The notes below the pieces were generated by a model. The model searched no databases. It was not told the origin of the DNA and saw only the letters and a program-made list of their open reading frames with translations. Shown piece by piece: positions 30,552 through 39,368 of a stretch of 64,000 bases of DNA. The position numbers were made by a program, and so were the translations under genes. Numbering within the stretch: the stretch's first letter is position 1; the number at the start of each line of letters is the position of its first letter. The stretch lies in the NCBI GenBank assembly GCA_900635495.1, contig LR134136.1:124001-188000 (forward strand), given 5' to 3'. This DNA comes from Atlantibacter hermannii. GTDB taxonomy: Bacteria; Pseudomonadota; Gammaproteobacteria; Enterobacterales; Enterobacteriaceae.

Positions 30552-32105
30552 TTATTCCTCTTGTTCCTCTGAGGCGTATGACGCCTGATTGCGCCCCTGC
30601 GCCTTTGACTGATACAACGCGCGGTCTGCGCCATGAATAAGTTTCGCCACGTCCCGTTCAGAGCCGCTACCGGTAAGCGAATAACATCCCGCGCTGATGG
30701 TGACGATCTGTTCCGCAATATCGGTGGCAGGGTGAGGGATCTTTTTCTCGCTCACCATGCGCACGGCCCGCCAGGCGACTTTAAGCGCGTCTTCAGCAGT
30801 CGTATTCGGCAAAATAATGGCGAACTCTTCCCCGCCGTAACGGGCCACCACATCGTCGGCGCGCAGCGCGGCCAGTTCCAGCACATTCCCGGTGATACGC
30901 AGGCAAGCGTCACCGGCAACGTGCCCGCAGGCATCGTTGTAACGCTTAAAAAAATCAATATCGAGGAGAATAAGCGAAACGGGTTTCCCGGTTACCGCCG
31001 AAGCTGACAGCGCCTGGAGTAGCGCTGCATCAAATTTCCTGCGGTTCGCGAGGCCGGTAAGACCATCCACCATCGCCATGGTCTGAAGCGTCTGGTTGAT
31101 TTTCACCAAATCATCTCTCAGATGGAACATCTCAAGCTGATCGTCGATGTTAATACGCACCTGCCTGAATATCACCCGGCCCATCACCAGCAGCCCGATA
31201 AGCAGCAGGAGATTGATAAGCCAGTCCGTGAGGTTCGCTTCCATCCAGTGTTGACGTAGTTCAGCACGATCAAAACCCGCCACCACCACCAGAGGATAGT
31301 TTTCGATACGGGCGAAGCCATACACCCTCACCACGCCGTCCACAGCGGACAGCCACGTGGCGCTCCCCCGGTCTGCCCGGACCAGCTCTCGTTTGAACAG
31401 CGGGCTGTAGGAGAAATTCCGGTTGATGACCGACTCCGAATAGGGACGTACATACAGCGCATTGCCATCAAGCAGCAGTAATGCCAGCAGGTCCCGATCG
31501 TTCATTTCGAAGTAATCATAAAACTTCTTAAAATAATCCAGCTTGATGGTCGCCAGAATTACGCCGCCGAACGCGCCATCGGAGTCGTTAAGGCGCATGG
31601 AGACAGGAATAATCCAGTCACCCGTCGTGCGGCTACGAATGACGTGACCAATGTGCGTGCCTGTCTGTTTATTGTCGCGATGATAAATAAAATATTCACG
31701 ATCCGAGTTATCAACCTCAGGCGGCGCATAGTTAAACGAGGTGCTGCGCCAGTTTCCCTGTGCGTCAAACACGAACAGGCCATGCAACTGGGGAAGTCGG
31801 TCTTTTAAGTCTGACAGCAGGTAATTGTATCTTTCATTGGGGGCATCAGTGCCCACTGCGCGGCGTATCTGCTGAAGCGCCAGATCGGTCTGCAGGAAAG
31901 TATCTTCAGCCTGCCGGGCCTGGGACACCGACAGGTTGATGGCCTCACTCTCCGCGTCTTTTACGGTCCGCTCCCACGACAGCACCAACGATAAAATGTT
32001 GGCGCCGATAGTGCCGATCACCAGGCAGACAAGAAAAATCGTCAGCGTTCTGCCAAGGGAGGTATCGAGCGCAAAGGCCCTGCTTATTCGTTGGCGAAAA
32101 GACAA
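30552..32105 (-). CDS. Membrane-bound diguanylate cyclase with extracytoplasmic sensor (GGDEF)
   Basis: A 517-aa protein. A membrane helix at about 19-43 and a second at about 290-312 bracket a periplasmic dCache-type sensor (DREYFIYHRDNKQTGTHIG is typical). The C-terminal GGDEF domain has active-site GGEEF at 424-428 and an intact inhibitory RxxD (RADD, 415-418) five residues before it, so it should make c-di-GMP and be product-inhibited. The start is a TTG with GGAG seven bases upstream. It lies between the CDI and permease clusters without an obvious operon partner. I do not assign a named orthologue. Confidence 0.88.
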   Translation of the reverse strand: MSFRQRISRAFALDTSLGRTLTIFLVCLVIGTIGANILSLVLSWERTVKDAESEAINLSVSQARQAEDTFLQTDLALQQIRRAVGTDAPNERYNYLLSDLKDRLPQLHGLFVFDAQGNWRSTSFNYAPPEVDNSDREYFIYHRDNKQTGTHIGHVIRSRTTGDWIIPVSMRLNDSDGAFGGVILATIKLDYFKKFYDYFEMNDRDLLALLLLDGNALYVRPYSESVINRNFSYSPLFKRELVRADRGSATWLSAVDGVVRVYGFARIENYPLVVVAGFDRAELRQHWMEANLTDWLINLLLLIGLLVMGRVIFRQVRINIDDQLEMFHLRDDLVKINQTLQTMAMVDGLTGLANRRKFDAALLQALSASAVTGKPVSLILLDIDFFKRYNDACGHVAGDACLRITGNVLELAALRADDVVARYGGEEFAIILPNTTAEDALKVAWRAVRMVSEKKIPHPATDIAEQIVTISAGCYSLTGSGSERDVAKLIHGADRALYQSKAQGRNQASYASEEQEE

Positions 32106-32422
32106 ATCACAGCTCCGATAAAAAATTCCTTTAGGTTAAAGCTTACCCATACTTAAGAGAATTTGTGGAGTTAAATGGAAAAAGCCCCGCATTCTGGTGG
32201 GAATTTTCGCCTGGCGAGGACGAAGAGGATGAAGAAACATCGCCAAAGAGCATATTACCCTCTGCGGCATTGACCCTTTTAGCGCCACCACGGCGAAGTG
32301 AGGTTTCGCGAGAGCGGCAAGTCCGTGTTCCTCAAAAGATTCTTAAGAATCTCTGGTTTACGGCAGACAGAGAGTAAACAGCCCCACCTGTGAATGGCGG
32401 GGCTGTTCAGACACGTCAGTAA
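32106..32422. other. Intergenic region between diguanylate cyclase and permease
   Basis: It contains the cyclase promoter side and the end of the permease operon. AACAGCCCC / GGGGCTGTT (32379-32407) is a probable transcript-end hairpin for the minus-strand permease operon. AGATTCTTAAGAATCT at 32337-32352 is a perfect 16-base palindrome without a loop. A 70-codon plus-strand open frame (32165-32377) resembles nothing and has low-complexity Glu/Asp runs; I do not count it as a gene. Confidence 0.45.
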
Positions 32423-34022
32423 TTAATGCATCGGCTCATCGCCATTATCGATCGGCGACCAGTCGGTTTTCCCGTCGGCTTTGCTTTGTTGCCACGCCAT
32501 GACCATAAAGATTAGCGTGGCGACGCCGTAACCAAACGTCACGGTCGGCGAAGCATTAAAGGCCATTTGATGCCCGTGAATAAACCCGAAGAACGACAGG
32601 ATGGTGGCGGCTGCGGCGTACACGGCCGCCCAGTTGAAACGCCGGTCGATGATAAACGCGGCGATAGCGCCGAGCATCAGTCCCGCCAGGACGGCACCGC
32701 CGCCGGTGGTCGCCATGCCGTGATACAGCACGCCGTTATTGGCCATACTGGCCGCGATGTCAGCAGGCAACTGCACGGGACTGGCACCCGCCGCAGATAA
32801 CGCACCGTCAACCTGCGTTTTCGCCCATTCAGCAATGTTCGGCACCAGCGCCAAAACAATGGCCGGAGCATGACGTTTTGGCGATACCTGGAACGCCTGT
32901 GCGCCAATCACCAGCCCGATAAACAGCAGGATCGGCACGATGGCCACCAGCGGAATAATCGACAATAGCAGGGCGGTTAACCCAAGGAAGCAGACCAGCG
33001 CCATGCAGATGCCGGTGCCGAGGGAATAACCAATTCGTCCGCCCATGGCTTTCCAGCCAGGATGGCCGATATAAACCGCCGGCGGGAACGGCGAACCCAG
33101 CAGTGCGCCAACGATAGCGCCCACGCCATCTGCCGCCAGTACGGCGCGCAGGTTGTAGCTGTCGCCGCCTACGGCTGCGGATTCCACGTTATTCAGGATT
33201 TCCGTGAAGTTGAAAATGCCCAGTGGGATGGCGGTAACCAGCAGCGGCCACACCAGTTCCATCGGCACTGAGAAGACATCGCCGGACACCGACGGCAGGT
33301 GTAATGAGAAGCGCTGTGCCGCTTCGCCTACCGCCGCCGGATTCATGATGTCGCTAAAGCCCAGCAGCGTTGCGCCCCAGCCCAGCAGACAGCCCACCAG
33401 CACCACAGCCAGTCCACCCGGCAAACCGAACGGCAGACGGACATTACCCACCCAGTTCAGCAGGATGATGGCGAAGCAAACCACGCCGATCCACGCGGTA
33501 TCAAACATCTGATACGCCGGGCGCATGGCGATAAACGCAATGGCAATCCCGGCCAGCGTACCCAGCATTGCGGCGCGTGGCGTGTATTTACGGATAGCCG
33601 GGCCGACAATGACACCGGCCAGGACAATGACGCCGACGATCATGGCCCAGATCAGCCCGAGCTTCCAGGCCAGCATCCAGTCTTTATGGATCAGCAGCGT
33701 CGGCAGCATGACGACAAACACCACGATAAACATATGCGGCACGCTGGGGCCATAAGGCAGCGCGGTGACATCGCTGCGCCCCTCGCGCTTCGCCAGTTTC
33801 CAGGCAAGCCAGGCGTAAAACAGATTACCGAGGGGGAAGGGCGATCCCCAGCGCGGGCAGAATGCGGCCAAACACCGTTTCCGCCGGAATTTGCGCCACA
33901 TACAGCGCCAGCCCGCTAAGGACCAGCACGTTTAACAGCACATTGGTGAACAGACCGAAAAAGGCGTTGAGATCGCCTGGCACCCAGAGTTTGGGGCGAA
34001 AAGCAGAAGACTGAGAACGCAT
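32423..34022 (-). CDS. Xanthine/uracil permease family transporter (one frameshift)
   Basis: About 532 aa after correction, with 11-13 membrane helices. Family landmarks are DVTALPYGPSVPHMFIVV near the N-terminus, LPFGLPGGLAVVLVG, the substrate-region IFNFTEILNNVESAAVGGD and SPFPPAVYIGHPGWK. This resembles the AzgA/NCS2-like permeases for purines, pyrimidines or related ureides. An extra G in the five-G run at 33832-33836 breaks the frame after LPALGIALP. It is the last gene of the minus-strand cluster with carbamate kinase and YahF/YahG-like proteins, so it most likely imports that pathway's substrate. AAGGAG precedes the ATG. Confidence 0.8.
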
Positions 34023-34039
34023 GATGCTCTCCTTATCTG

Positions 34040-34436
34040 TTATTCATCCAGGAGCTGGCCGGTATACGCGCGCCAGCCTCCCAGTTGGGTAATTTCCTTT
34101 TGACCTTCGACCAGCCACGGCTCTGCTAACACCCCCAGCACTTCGCGTCCGTCGTCCAGCTCCACTTTGCCGATGCACAACCCGGCCGGTTCGTTTTGCA
34201 GGATTTTGCCCAGTCCGGCGGGGGGGAACCGCCCACAGCTCCAGCGCGATACGTGCGCCTTCCCCTGGGGTACGCAGCATCCCGGGGTGATCGTCATTGA
34301 TAGTCCAGCAGCGGTAACACGGCGCGGTGTAGGCGTTGCTCACGAATTCGGCGCCGACCGCCAGCATGTTGGGGTTGAGCTTCAGCCCCCGCATCAGCGT
34401 GCCGTTTACCGCCAGAAGTATGTTGCTGTTCATCAT
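34040..34436 (-). CDS. Stand-alone AtzF C-terminal-like protein (allophanate hydrolase C-domain; one frameshift)
   Basis: About 131 aa after correction. LAVNGTLMRGLKLNPNM, FVSNAYTAPCYRCWTINDDH-PGMLR, NEPAGLCIGKVELDDGREV and EITQLGGWRAY match the C-terminal domain of allophanate hydrolases (AtzF/DUR1-type), a gamma-glutamylcyclotransferase-like fold. In AtzF this domain follows the amidase and processes N-carboxycarbamate. Here no amidase domain is attached. The frame breaks in a seven-G run at 34220-34226 (one G too many). Eighteen bases separate it from the permease downstream and 57 from the carbamate kinase upstream. Confidence 0.72.
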
Positions 34437-34493
34437 TACTGTTCCTTAAATTGCTGTAAAAGGGTTCCCTGGTGTTGGAAAAATAGAACTAAA

Positions 34494-35447
34494 TCAATCA
34501 GTAATACGTGTACCTTTGCGGCCAGCGACGGCGTCGCCCATGGCTTCCGGGCTGGTAATAATGCCGGTTTTGCCTGGCGCATGGCGTAGCCAGCCGACGA
34601 TCGCCTCAACTTTCGGGGCCATGCTGCCTGCGCCAAACTCGCCGGAATCCAGCAGCGCCTGCGCCTGTTCACAGGTCAGCGTGTCGAGCCAGCGCTGTTC
34701 AGGAGTACCGAAGTTAATAGCCACTTGCTCCACCCCGGTAGGAATAAGCAGCATGTCGGCATTCAATTCCTGTGCCAGCAGTGCAGAGGCGCGGTCTTTA
34801 TCGATAACCGCCTGTGCGGCGCTGAGCGTGCCGTCCTGATTGCGGTACACCGGAATACCGCCGCCGCCGCAGGCGACCACCAGCACGTTTTCTTCAAGCA
34901 GGCGGCGGATCACCGGGCTTTCGATGATTTGCAGCGGTTTCGGTGATGCCACCACGCGCCGCCAGCCGCGCCCGGCATCGTCGGCGATTTTCCAGCCCTG
35001 GCTGGCAGCGAGTTTTTCCGCCACCTCGCGATCCATATGCGCGCCGATGGGCTTATCCGGCGCGTCAAACGCCGGGTCGTTAGGGTCGATCAGCGTTTGC
35101 GTTACCAGCGCGCTAACCGGCGTATCACTGATGCCGCGCCGCTGGAGTTCGTTGTACAGCGCGTTCTGGAACATAAAGCCAATCGCGCCCTGGGTATCGC
35201 CCACGGCGTATTCCAGCGGCACCACCGGCACATCATCCCGGGCGATTTCACTGCGTCGTAAAATGAACCCGACCTGGGGGCCGTTGCCGTGGGTCAGCAC
35301 CACGCGCCAGCCCGCTTCGATCAACGCCACGACATGATGCGCGGTCTCTTTGACTGCCTGATATTGCGCATCCAGCGATACGGCGTCGCGGCTGCGGATC
35401 AGGGCGTTGCCGCCCACGGCCACGACGGCGATTTTTTTCTGGCTCAT
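34494..35447 (-). CDS. Carbamate kinase family protein (ArcC/YahI/AllK-like)
   Basis: A 317-aa amino-acid-kinase-fold enzyme. The N-terminal VVAVGGNALIRSRDA, the HGNGPQVGFILRR loop near residue 54, VVACGGGGIPVYR near 191 and VIDKDRASALLAQELNADM near 214 are carbamate kinase signatures. It would convert carbamoyl phosphate plus ADP into ATP, CO2 and ammonia. Its ATG overlaps the stop of the YahG-like gene (ATGA), so it is coupled to the carbamoyltransferase subunits. Length and order match E. coli YahI next to YahG; AllK (YbcF) is the other E. coli relative. Confidence 0.88.
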   Translation of the reverse strand: MSQKKIAVVAVGGNALIRSRDAVSLDAQYQAVKETAHHVVALIEAGWRVVLTHGNGPQVGFILRRSEIARDDVPVVPLEYAVGDTQGAIGFMFQNALYNELQRRGISDTPVSALVTQTLIDPNDPAFDAPDKPIGAHMDREVAEKLAASQGWKIADDAGRGWRRVVASPKPLQIIESPVIRRLLEENVLVVACGGGGIPVYRNQDGTLSAAQAVIDKDRASALLAQELNADMLLIPTGVEQVAINFGTPEQRWLDTLTCEQAQALLDSGEFGAGSMAPKVEAIVGWLRHAPGKTGIITSPEAMGDAVAGRKGTRITD

Positions 35448-36847
35448 GGCTTACCCTCCAGCGTTTCCGCCAGCGCCGCGAGCGCGTCGATAAAGCACGG
35501 CAGCGGCGCGGTGGTGATGCCTGCACCGATCTGACCCACGCCTGCGCGTTTATGGGCAATACCGGTGTTGATGACGGGCAGAATGTCGCGGTCGATAACC
35601 CGACGCGCGTCAATGCCGCTGCCGGAACCGGCGAAATTCAGCGCCGGCAGGGTGAAGGCCGGGTTTTGCGTCAGGGTGATTTCCTGCATGGTCATACTGT
35701 GGCGGGTGGCATCCACCGGGGTGCCGCCGACAAATTTAACAATCGCCGGGGAGGCCGCCATGGCGAAGCCGCCGATACCTGCGGTTTCCGTGATGGCCGA
35801 GTCGCCGAGATCCGCCGCCGCGTCGTCCACGCTAAAACCGGGGAAAAACAGGCCGTCTACCGGGTTGGCAGGCGCCTGGAACCAGCGGCTGCCGGTGCCG
35901 GAAAGCTGAATGCCGAAGTTGACGCCGTTACGCGCCATCACGGTTACCATCGAACTGAACGGCACGTCGCGCGCGGCATCCAGCATGGCCTTACATGCCG
36001 CCATCGACAGGTTCAGGAAGAAGTGATCGTTGGTGGCGATAAATTCCAGCGCTGCCGGACCATTTTCAATCCGCGCCAGCGTCGGGGCGACTCGCTTGAA
36101 GAACAGGCCGCTGGCGGCGGCGTTACGGTTATGGCACTCATCGCCCATATGCAGCGCCTGGGCAATCATCGGCTTCAGTTCAATACTGCCGGTGCTTTCC
36201 AGCGCTTTGGCGAGCGCGGGGGCTAATACTTCGCCCATCCAGCGCAGGCGGGTTAACACCTCTTCGCCGTTAGCGCCGAAGCGTAAAACTTTGCCGAGCC
36301 CTTCGTTGAAGTTACAGAAGGTGCGGTTGCCGTGGGTGCGGTTTTCCACAACCCAGACCGGCATTGACGGGCTGATAATTCCCGCCATCGGCCCAACCGC
36401 GCCGTAATGGTGGCACGGTTCCAGCGCCACATCGCCACGTGCCGCCATCGCCGTGGCCTCATCGACATCGCTGGCCCAGCCTTCATAAACAATCGCACCG
36501 GCAATCGCACCCTGTACCGGGCCGCACATCGCCTCCCAGGCGATAGGCGGACCCGCGTGAAGAATGCGTTTCTGTCCGTTAAGGGCAGGGATGACCGCGC
36601 TGGCGGTGCTGACGCCCACCAGTTCCGGCTGCGCTTCCAGATAACGGGCGATAGCCTGTTCATTGGCGGCATTGACCCGCGGATCGTTGAGCAAAGTGGC
36701 GAGTTGCCAGTTCGCCTGCGCATCACCTTCGGCGACCGGTTTCCAGTTAAGGTGTAATACCTCGCCGCCCGCTTCGCGTAAATTGTCGGCAAAACTGCTC
36801 AGCCCGAGGCTGATCACGTTGAGCGGTTTTTGAAAAAGCGTAGTCAT
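35444..36847 (-). CDS. YahG/YlbE-like protein (DUF1116), probable carbamoyltransferase subunit
   Basis: A 467-aa DUF1116 protein, close in length and sequence to E. coli YahG (472 aa) and related to YlbE (AllG). To my knowledge AllG is one of three subunits (FdrA/AllF, YlbE/AllG, YlbF/AllH) recently assigned as oxamate carbamoyltransferase, which turns oxalurate and phosphate into oxamate and carbamoyl phosphate. Conserved stretches seen: GVSTASAVIPALNGQKRILH, GPPIAWEAMCGPVQGA and ETAGIGGFAMAASPAIV. It follows the YahF-like gene by 3 bases and overlaps the carbamate kinase. The substrate in this organism may differ from oxalurate. Confidence 0.82.
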   Translation of the reverse strand: MTTLFQKPLNVISLGLSSFADNLREAGGEVLHLNWKPVAEGDAQANWQLATLLNDPRVNAANEQAIARYLEAQPELVGVSTASAVIPALNGQKRILHAGPPIAWEAMCGPVQGAIAGAIVYEGWASDVDEATAMAARGDVALEPCHHYGAVGPMAGIISPSMPVWVVENRTHGNRTFCNFNEGLGKVLRFGANGEEVLTRLRWMGEVLAPALAKALESTGSIELKPMIAQALHMGDECHNRNAAASGLFFKRVAPTLARIENGPAALEFIATNDHFFLNLSMAACKAMLDAARDVPFSSMVTVMARNGVNFGIQLSGTGSRWFQAPANPVDGLFFPGFSVDDAAADLGDSAITETAGIGGFAMAASPAIVKFVGGTPVDATRHSMTMQEITLTQNPAFTLPALNFAGSGSGIDARRVIDRDILPVINTGIAHKRAGVGQIGAGITTAPLPCFIDALAALAETLEGKP

Positions 36848-36850
36848 AAT

Positions 36851-38401
36851 CTATTTCCGTAATTGAGCGACAAACACCGCCATCTGTGCGGCCTGTACGT
36901 TGCTGTCTGCAACCATCACCCCGGCATCGGTAAGCGCGGCTATCTGCTGCTGGCGCGATTGCGGGTCGCGTTCAGTGCCGCAAACGTGGGCGATCATCAA
37001 CAAATGGCGGCCCTGCTGTTGCGCGTTACGCTGTGCGTCGCGTAACAGCGGCAGCAAGCCGGCGCACGGATCGGCGCTGGCACCGTAACCGAGCACCACG
37101 TCGAACAGCAGCACAGCGGTTTCCGGGCTGGCGGCTTCGCGTGTTAACCGTTCATCACGCAGGCTCGGGTCGATCATCGGGTGCGGGCGGCCCTGGGTGA
37201 ATTCGTCATCACCCATATCGACAAAGCTATGGCCCTGGCCGCGATGGCTGTCGTGAAGCGGCGTTGCGCCTTCCACTGGCGAGTTGGATTCACAGGACAT
37301 CCCGGCGGCAATCAGCGCCAGCTGCGCTTCGTAGCAAAAGGTTCCCCCGGCGAACACGCCACGGATATCGCGCTGCCCGGCGGCCATTTTCCCGGCTTCG
37401 AGGCGCAGGCGATCCTGTTGCGCTGACGATAAGCTTTCCGGCGCGGGCGGCGTCTGGCCCCGTAATAGCGCCACGGAAACGGTGGCGGCGTGTTGCAGGC
37501 TGCTGGCCGCGGTTACGCCATAACGGGTGATCTCCTGGCTGTCTGCTCCGAGGAAATGCACCACCACCGGTTTGCCGCAGCCTGCGGCGAGACGCAGCAC
37601 CGTCCCTGCGACCGCAGGTGCGGGGGGTTTTGAAATCAGGGTAATAAGCTGTGTGTCGGGATCGTCTGCCAGCATGCGGATCGCCTGGATCATACTCAGG
37701 CCGCCGATCTCCTCGTGAAGATCGCGTCCGCCAGTGCCCAGCGCCTGCGACACGCCTTCACCCAGATGGTGAATGGCGCAACTCACTTCCTGAAGCCCGG
37801 TGCCCGAAGCGGCCACCAGACCGATAGCGCCAGGGCGGATCACGTTGGCGAAACCGAGAGGCAACTGATTGACGATAGCGGTGCCGCAGTCCGGACCCAT
37901 CACCAGCAGTCCGCGTTCGGTGGCGTACGCCTTAATGGCGCGTTCTTCTTCTTCCGGTACGTTATCGCTGAACAGCATGACGTTCAGGCCGTTTTGCAAC
38001 GCTTTCATGGCTTCAGCACCGGCGTAACGGCCTGGTACTGAAATCAGCGCCAGCGTGGCATCCGGTTGGTCTTCCACGCCCATGCTGATGCTGGTGGGTT
38101 CGCGGCGACCCAGGCTCTGTTGACCCTCGCGGCTGTTTTCCGGGCGTAGCAGCGTGTCGGCCATCTCCAGCGCCGCAACGCCGGTCTCGTCATCAGCCAT
38201 CAGGGCAATCAGCAGGTCGTTCGGGCGCGCGGCCAGTTCAACGTTCATTCCGGCGTCGCGCATCCGCTCAATGTTGGCCTCGGTGGCCATCGCCACTGAC
38301 GCCTGGCTTACGCCTTCAAAGGCGTTGAGTTTGGCGGAGACCTGCATCAATGACACCGAATCTTTGTACAGGTTGGGGTAACTCTTGCAATGCAGTTTCA
38401 T
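36851..38401 (-). CDS. YahF/FdrA-like acyl-CoA-synthetase-fold protein, probable carbamoyltransferase subunit
   Basis: A 516-aa protein matching E. coli YahF (515 aa) and, more distantly, FdrA (AllF). It has a succinyl-CoA-synthetase-like layout: a CoA/nucleotide-binding-type half (SVPGRYAGAEAMKALQNGLN, MGPDCGTAIVNQLPLGFA, GASGTG-type loop VAASGTGLQEVS, and GTGGRDLHEEIGGLSMIQAI) and a C-terminal flavodoxin-like half (FVDMGDDEFTQGRPHPMIDP, VLLFDVVLGYGASADPCAG). No CoA chemistry need be implied. With the YahG-like and DUF2877 proteins it forms the AllFGH-type set. AGGAACTG precedes the ATG. Sixty-nine bases separate it from the upstream amidohydrolase. Confidence 0.85.
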   Translation of the reverse strand: MKLHCKSYPNLYKDSVSLMQVSAKLNAFEGVSQASVAMATEANIERMRDAGMNVELAARPNDLLIALMADDETGVAALEMADTLLRPENSREGQQSLGRREPTSISMGVEDQPDATLALISVPGRYAGAEAMKALQNGLNVMLFSDNVPEEEERAIKAYATERGLLVMGPDCGTAIVNQLPLGFANVIRPGAIGLVAASGTGLQEVSCAIHHLGEGVSQALGTGGRDLHEEIGGLSMIQAIRMLADDPDTQLITLISKPPAPAVAGTVLRLAAGCGKPVVVHFLGADSQEITRYGVTAASSLQHAATVSVALLRGQTPPAPESLSSAQQDRLRLEAGKMAAGQRDIRGVFAGGTFCYEAQLALIAAGMSCESNSPVEGATPLHDSHRGQGHSFVDMGDDEFTQGRPHPMIDPSLRDERLTREAASPETAVLLFDVVLGYGASADPCAGLLPLLRDAQRNAQQQGRHLLMIAHVCGTERDPQSRQQQIAALTDAGVMVADSNVQAAQMAVFVAQLRK

Positions 38402-38470
38402 TATCAGTTCCTGAGAGACCAGGTGGCCTGCGCCCGGATCGGGGCACAGGATAAAAAGGGATGAGAAGGA

Positions 38471-39130
38471 TTAACGCAGGGCGTTGATCACGGCGTCGGC
38501 GTCGCTCACCCAGCCAACAATTGCGCCCTGGGCTTTGATCATCTCAAGGGCAGCCCGGTGAAATTCCGGGAAATAGGACGCGCAGCAATCTTCGGGAATG
38601 AGCACTTCATAGCCCCGGTCATTGGCTTCCCTGGCGGTGGTTTGCACGCAGACTTCGGTGGTCACGCCGCAAATAATCAGCGACTTAATGCCCCGAGCCT
38701 GAAGAATGAGGTGAAGATCGGTGGCGTAGAATGCCCCTTTGCCGGGCTTATCAATAATCGGTTCGCCCGAAAGCGGATAAAGTTCCGGGATGATGTCATG
38801 GCCGGGTTCGCCCTGAATCAGGATGCGCCCCATGGAGCCCTGTTGGCCGATAAACGTTTTACCGCCGCGGGTGAGTTTCGCCGCCGGGCAGTTGCTGAGA
38901 TCGGCACGGTGCCCTTCACGGGTATGCACAATAAGCAGCCCCGCCTGGCGTGCCGCTTCAAGCAAACGGGTACAGGGTTCGATTGCCCGGCGTAACAGCG
39001 ACACGTCGTTGCCCAGCGCTTCGCCAAAGCCGTGAGGCTCAACGAAATCACGCTGCATATCAATCATGACAAGCGCGGTGGTCGCCGGGTCGAATGAATA
39101 CGCAAAAGGTTGTGCTTCAAGGGTTTTCAT
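38471..39130 (-). CDS. Isochorismatase-family amidohydrolase, biuret hydrolase (BiuH)-like
   Basis: A 219-aa cysteine hydrolase. The triad is visible: Asp24 in MIDMQRDF, Lys in IIDKPGKGAF (about 131) and Cys161 in GVTTEVCVQTTAREANDRGY. Beyond the general fold, HTREGHRADL, GRILIQGEPGHDIIPELYP and DKPGKGAFYATDLHLIL match biuret amidohydrolase from rhizobia more closely than RutB or nicotinamidase. BiuH removes ammonia from biuret to give allophanate; a similar ureide is the likely substrate here. It is the first gene of the minus-strand operon. The ATG used has AAGGAG seven bases upstream; the frame is open 29 codons further but lacks a comparable site. Confidence 0.83.
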   Translation of the reverse strand: MKTLEAQPFAYSFDPATTALVMIDMQRDFVEPHGFGEALGNDVSLLRRAIEPCTRLLEAARQAGLLIVHTREGHRADLSNCPAAKLTRGGKTFIGQQGSMGRILIQGEPGHDIIPELYPLSGEPIIDKPGKGAFYATDLHLILQARGIKSLIICGVTTEVCVQTTAREANDRGYEVLIPEDCCASYFPEFHRAALEMIKAQGAIVGWVSDADAVINALR

Positions 39131-39368
39131 ACCTGCTCCTTGCTGATGTATGTTCTCAGGCCAGTGTAAGAAAGGGTTATGACGAGCGCCCAAAAAGGAT
39201 TTCTGGCTAATCCTCAAAAAAACTGAGGGCAGCCGGGTTTTATTCTGTGCAGAATGGGCTAACCCTTGTGCGCTCTGGCCTGGCGAAATTGCCGTCCACA
39301 GACCATTGCGTTAAACCGGGGAAAAGCAAAGTGCGAATTTGTGATCGCGATAGAAAAGGCAGGGAAAC
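39131..39368. promoter_or_regulatory. Divergent promoter region of the ureide-type cluster
   Basis: It separates the BiuH-like gene (minus) from the DUF2877 gene (plus). ATTCTG-TG-CAGAAT at 39242-39255 is a perfect 6-bp inverted repeat and the best candidate for the LysR-type regulator encoded at the end of the cluster. The regulator gene is not itself divergent from this region, which is less usual for LysR systems. Confidence 0.45.

Noticed and set aside
32165..32377. A 70-codon plus-strand frame after the cyclase start
   Set aside because: No recognisable family, no ribosome site, acidic low-complexity run; more likely chance.
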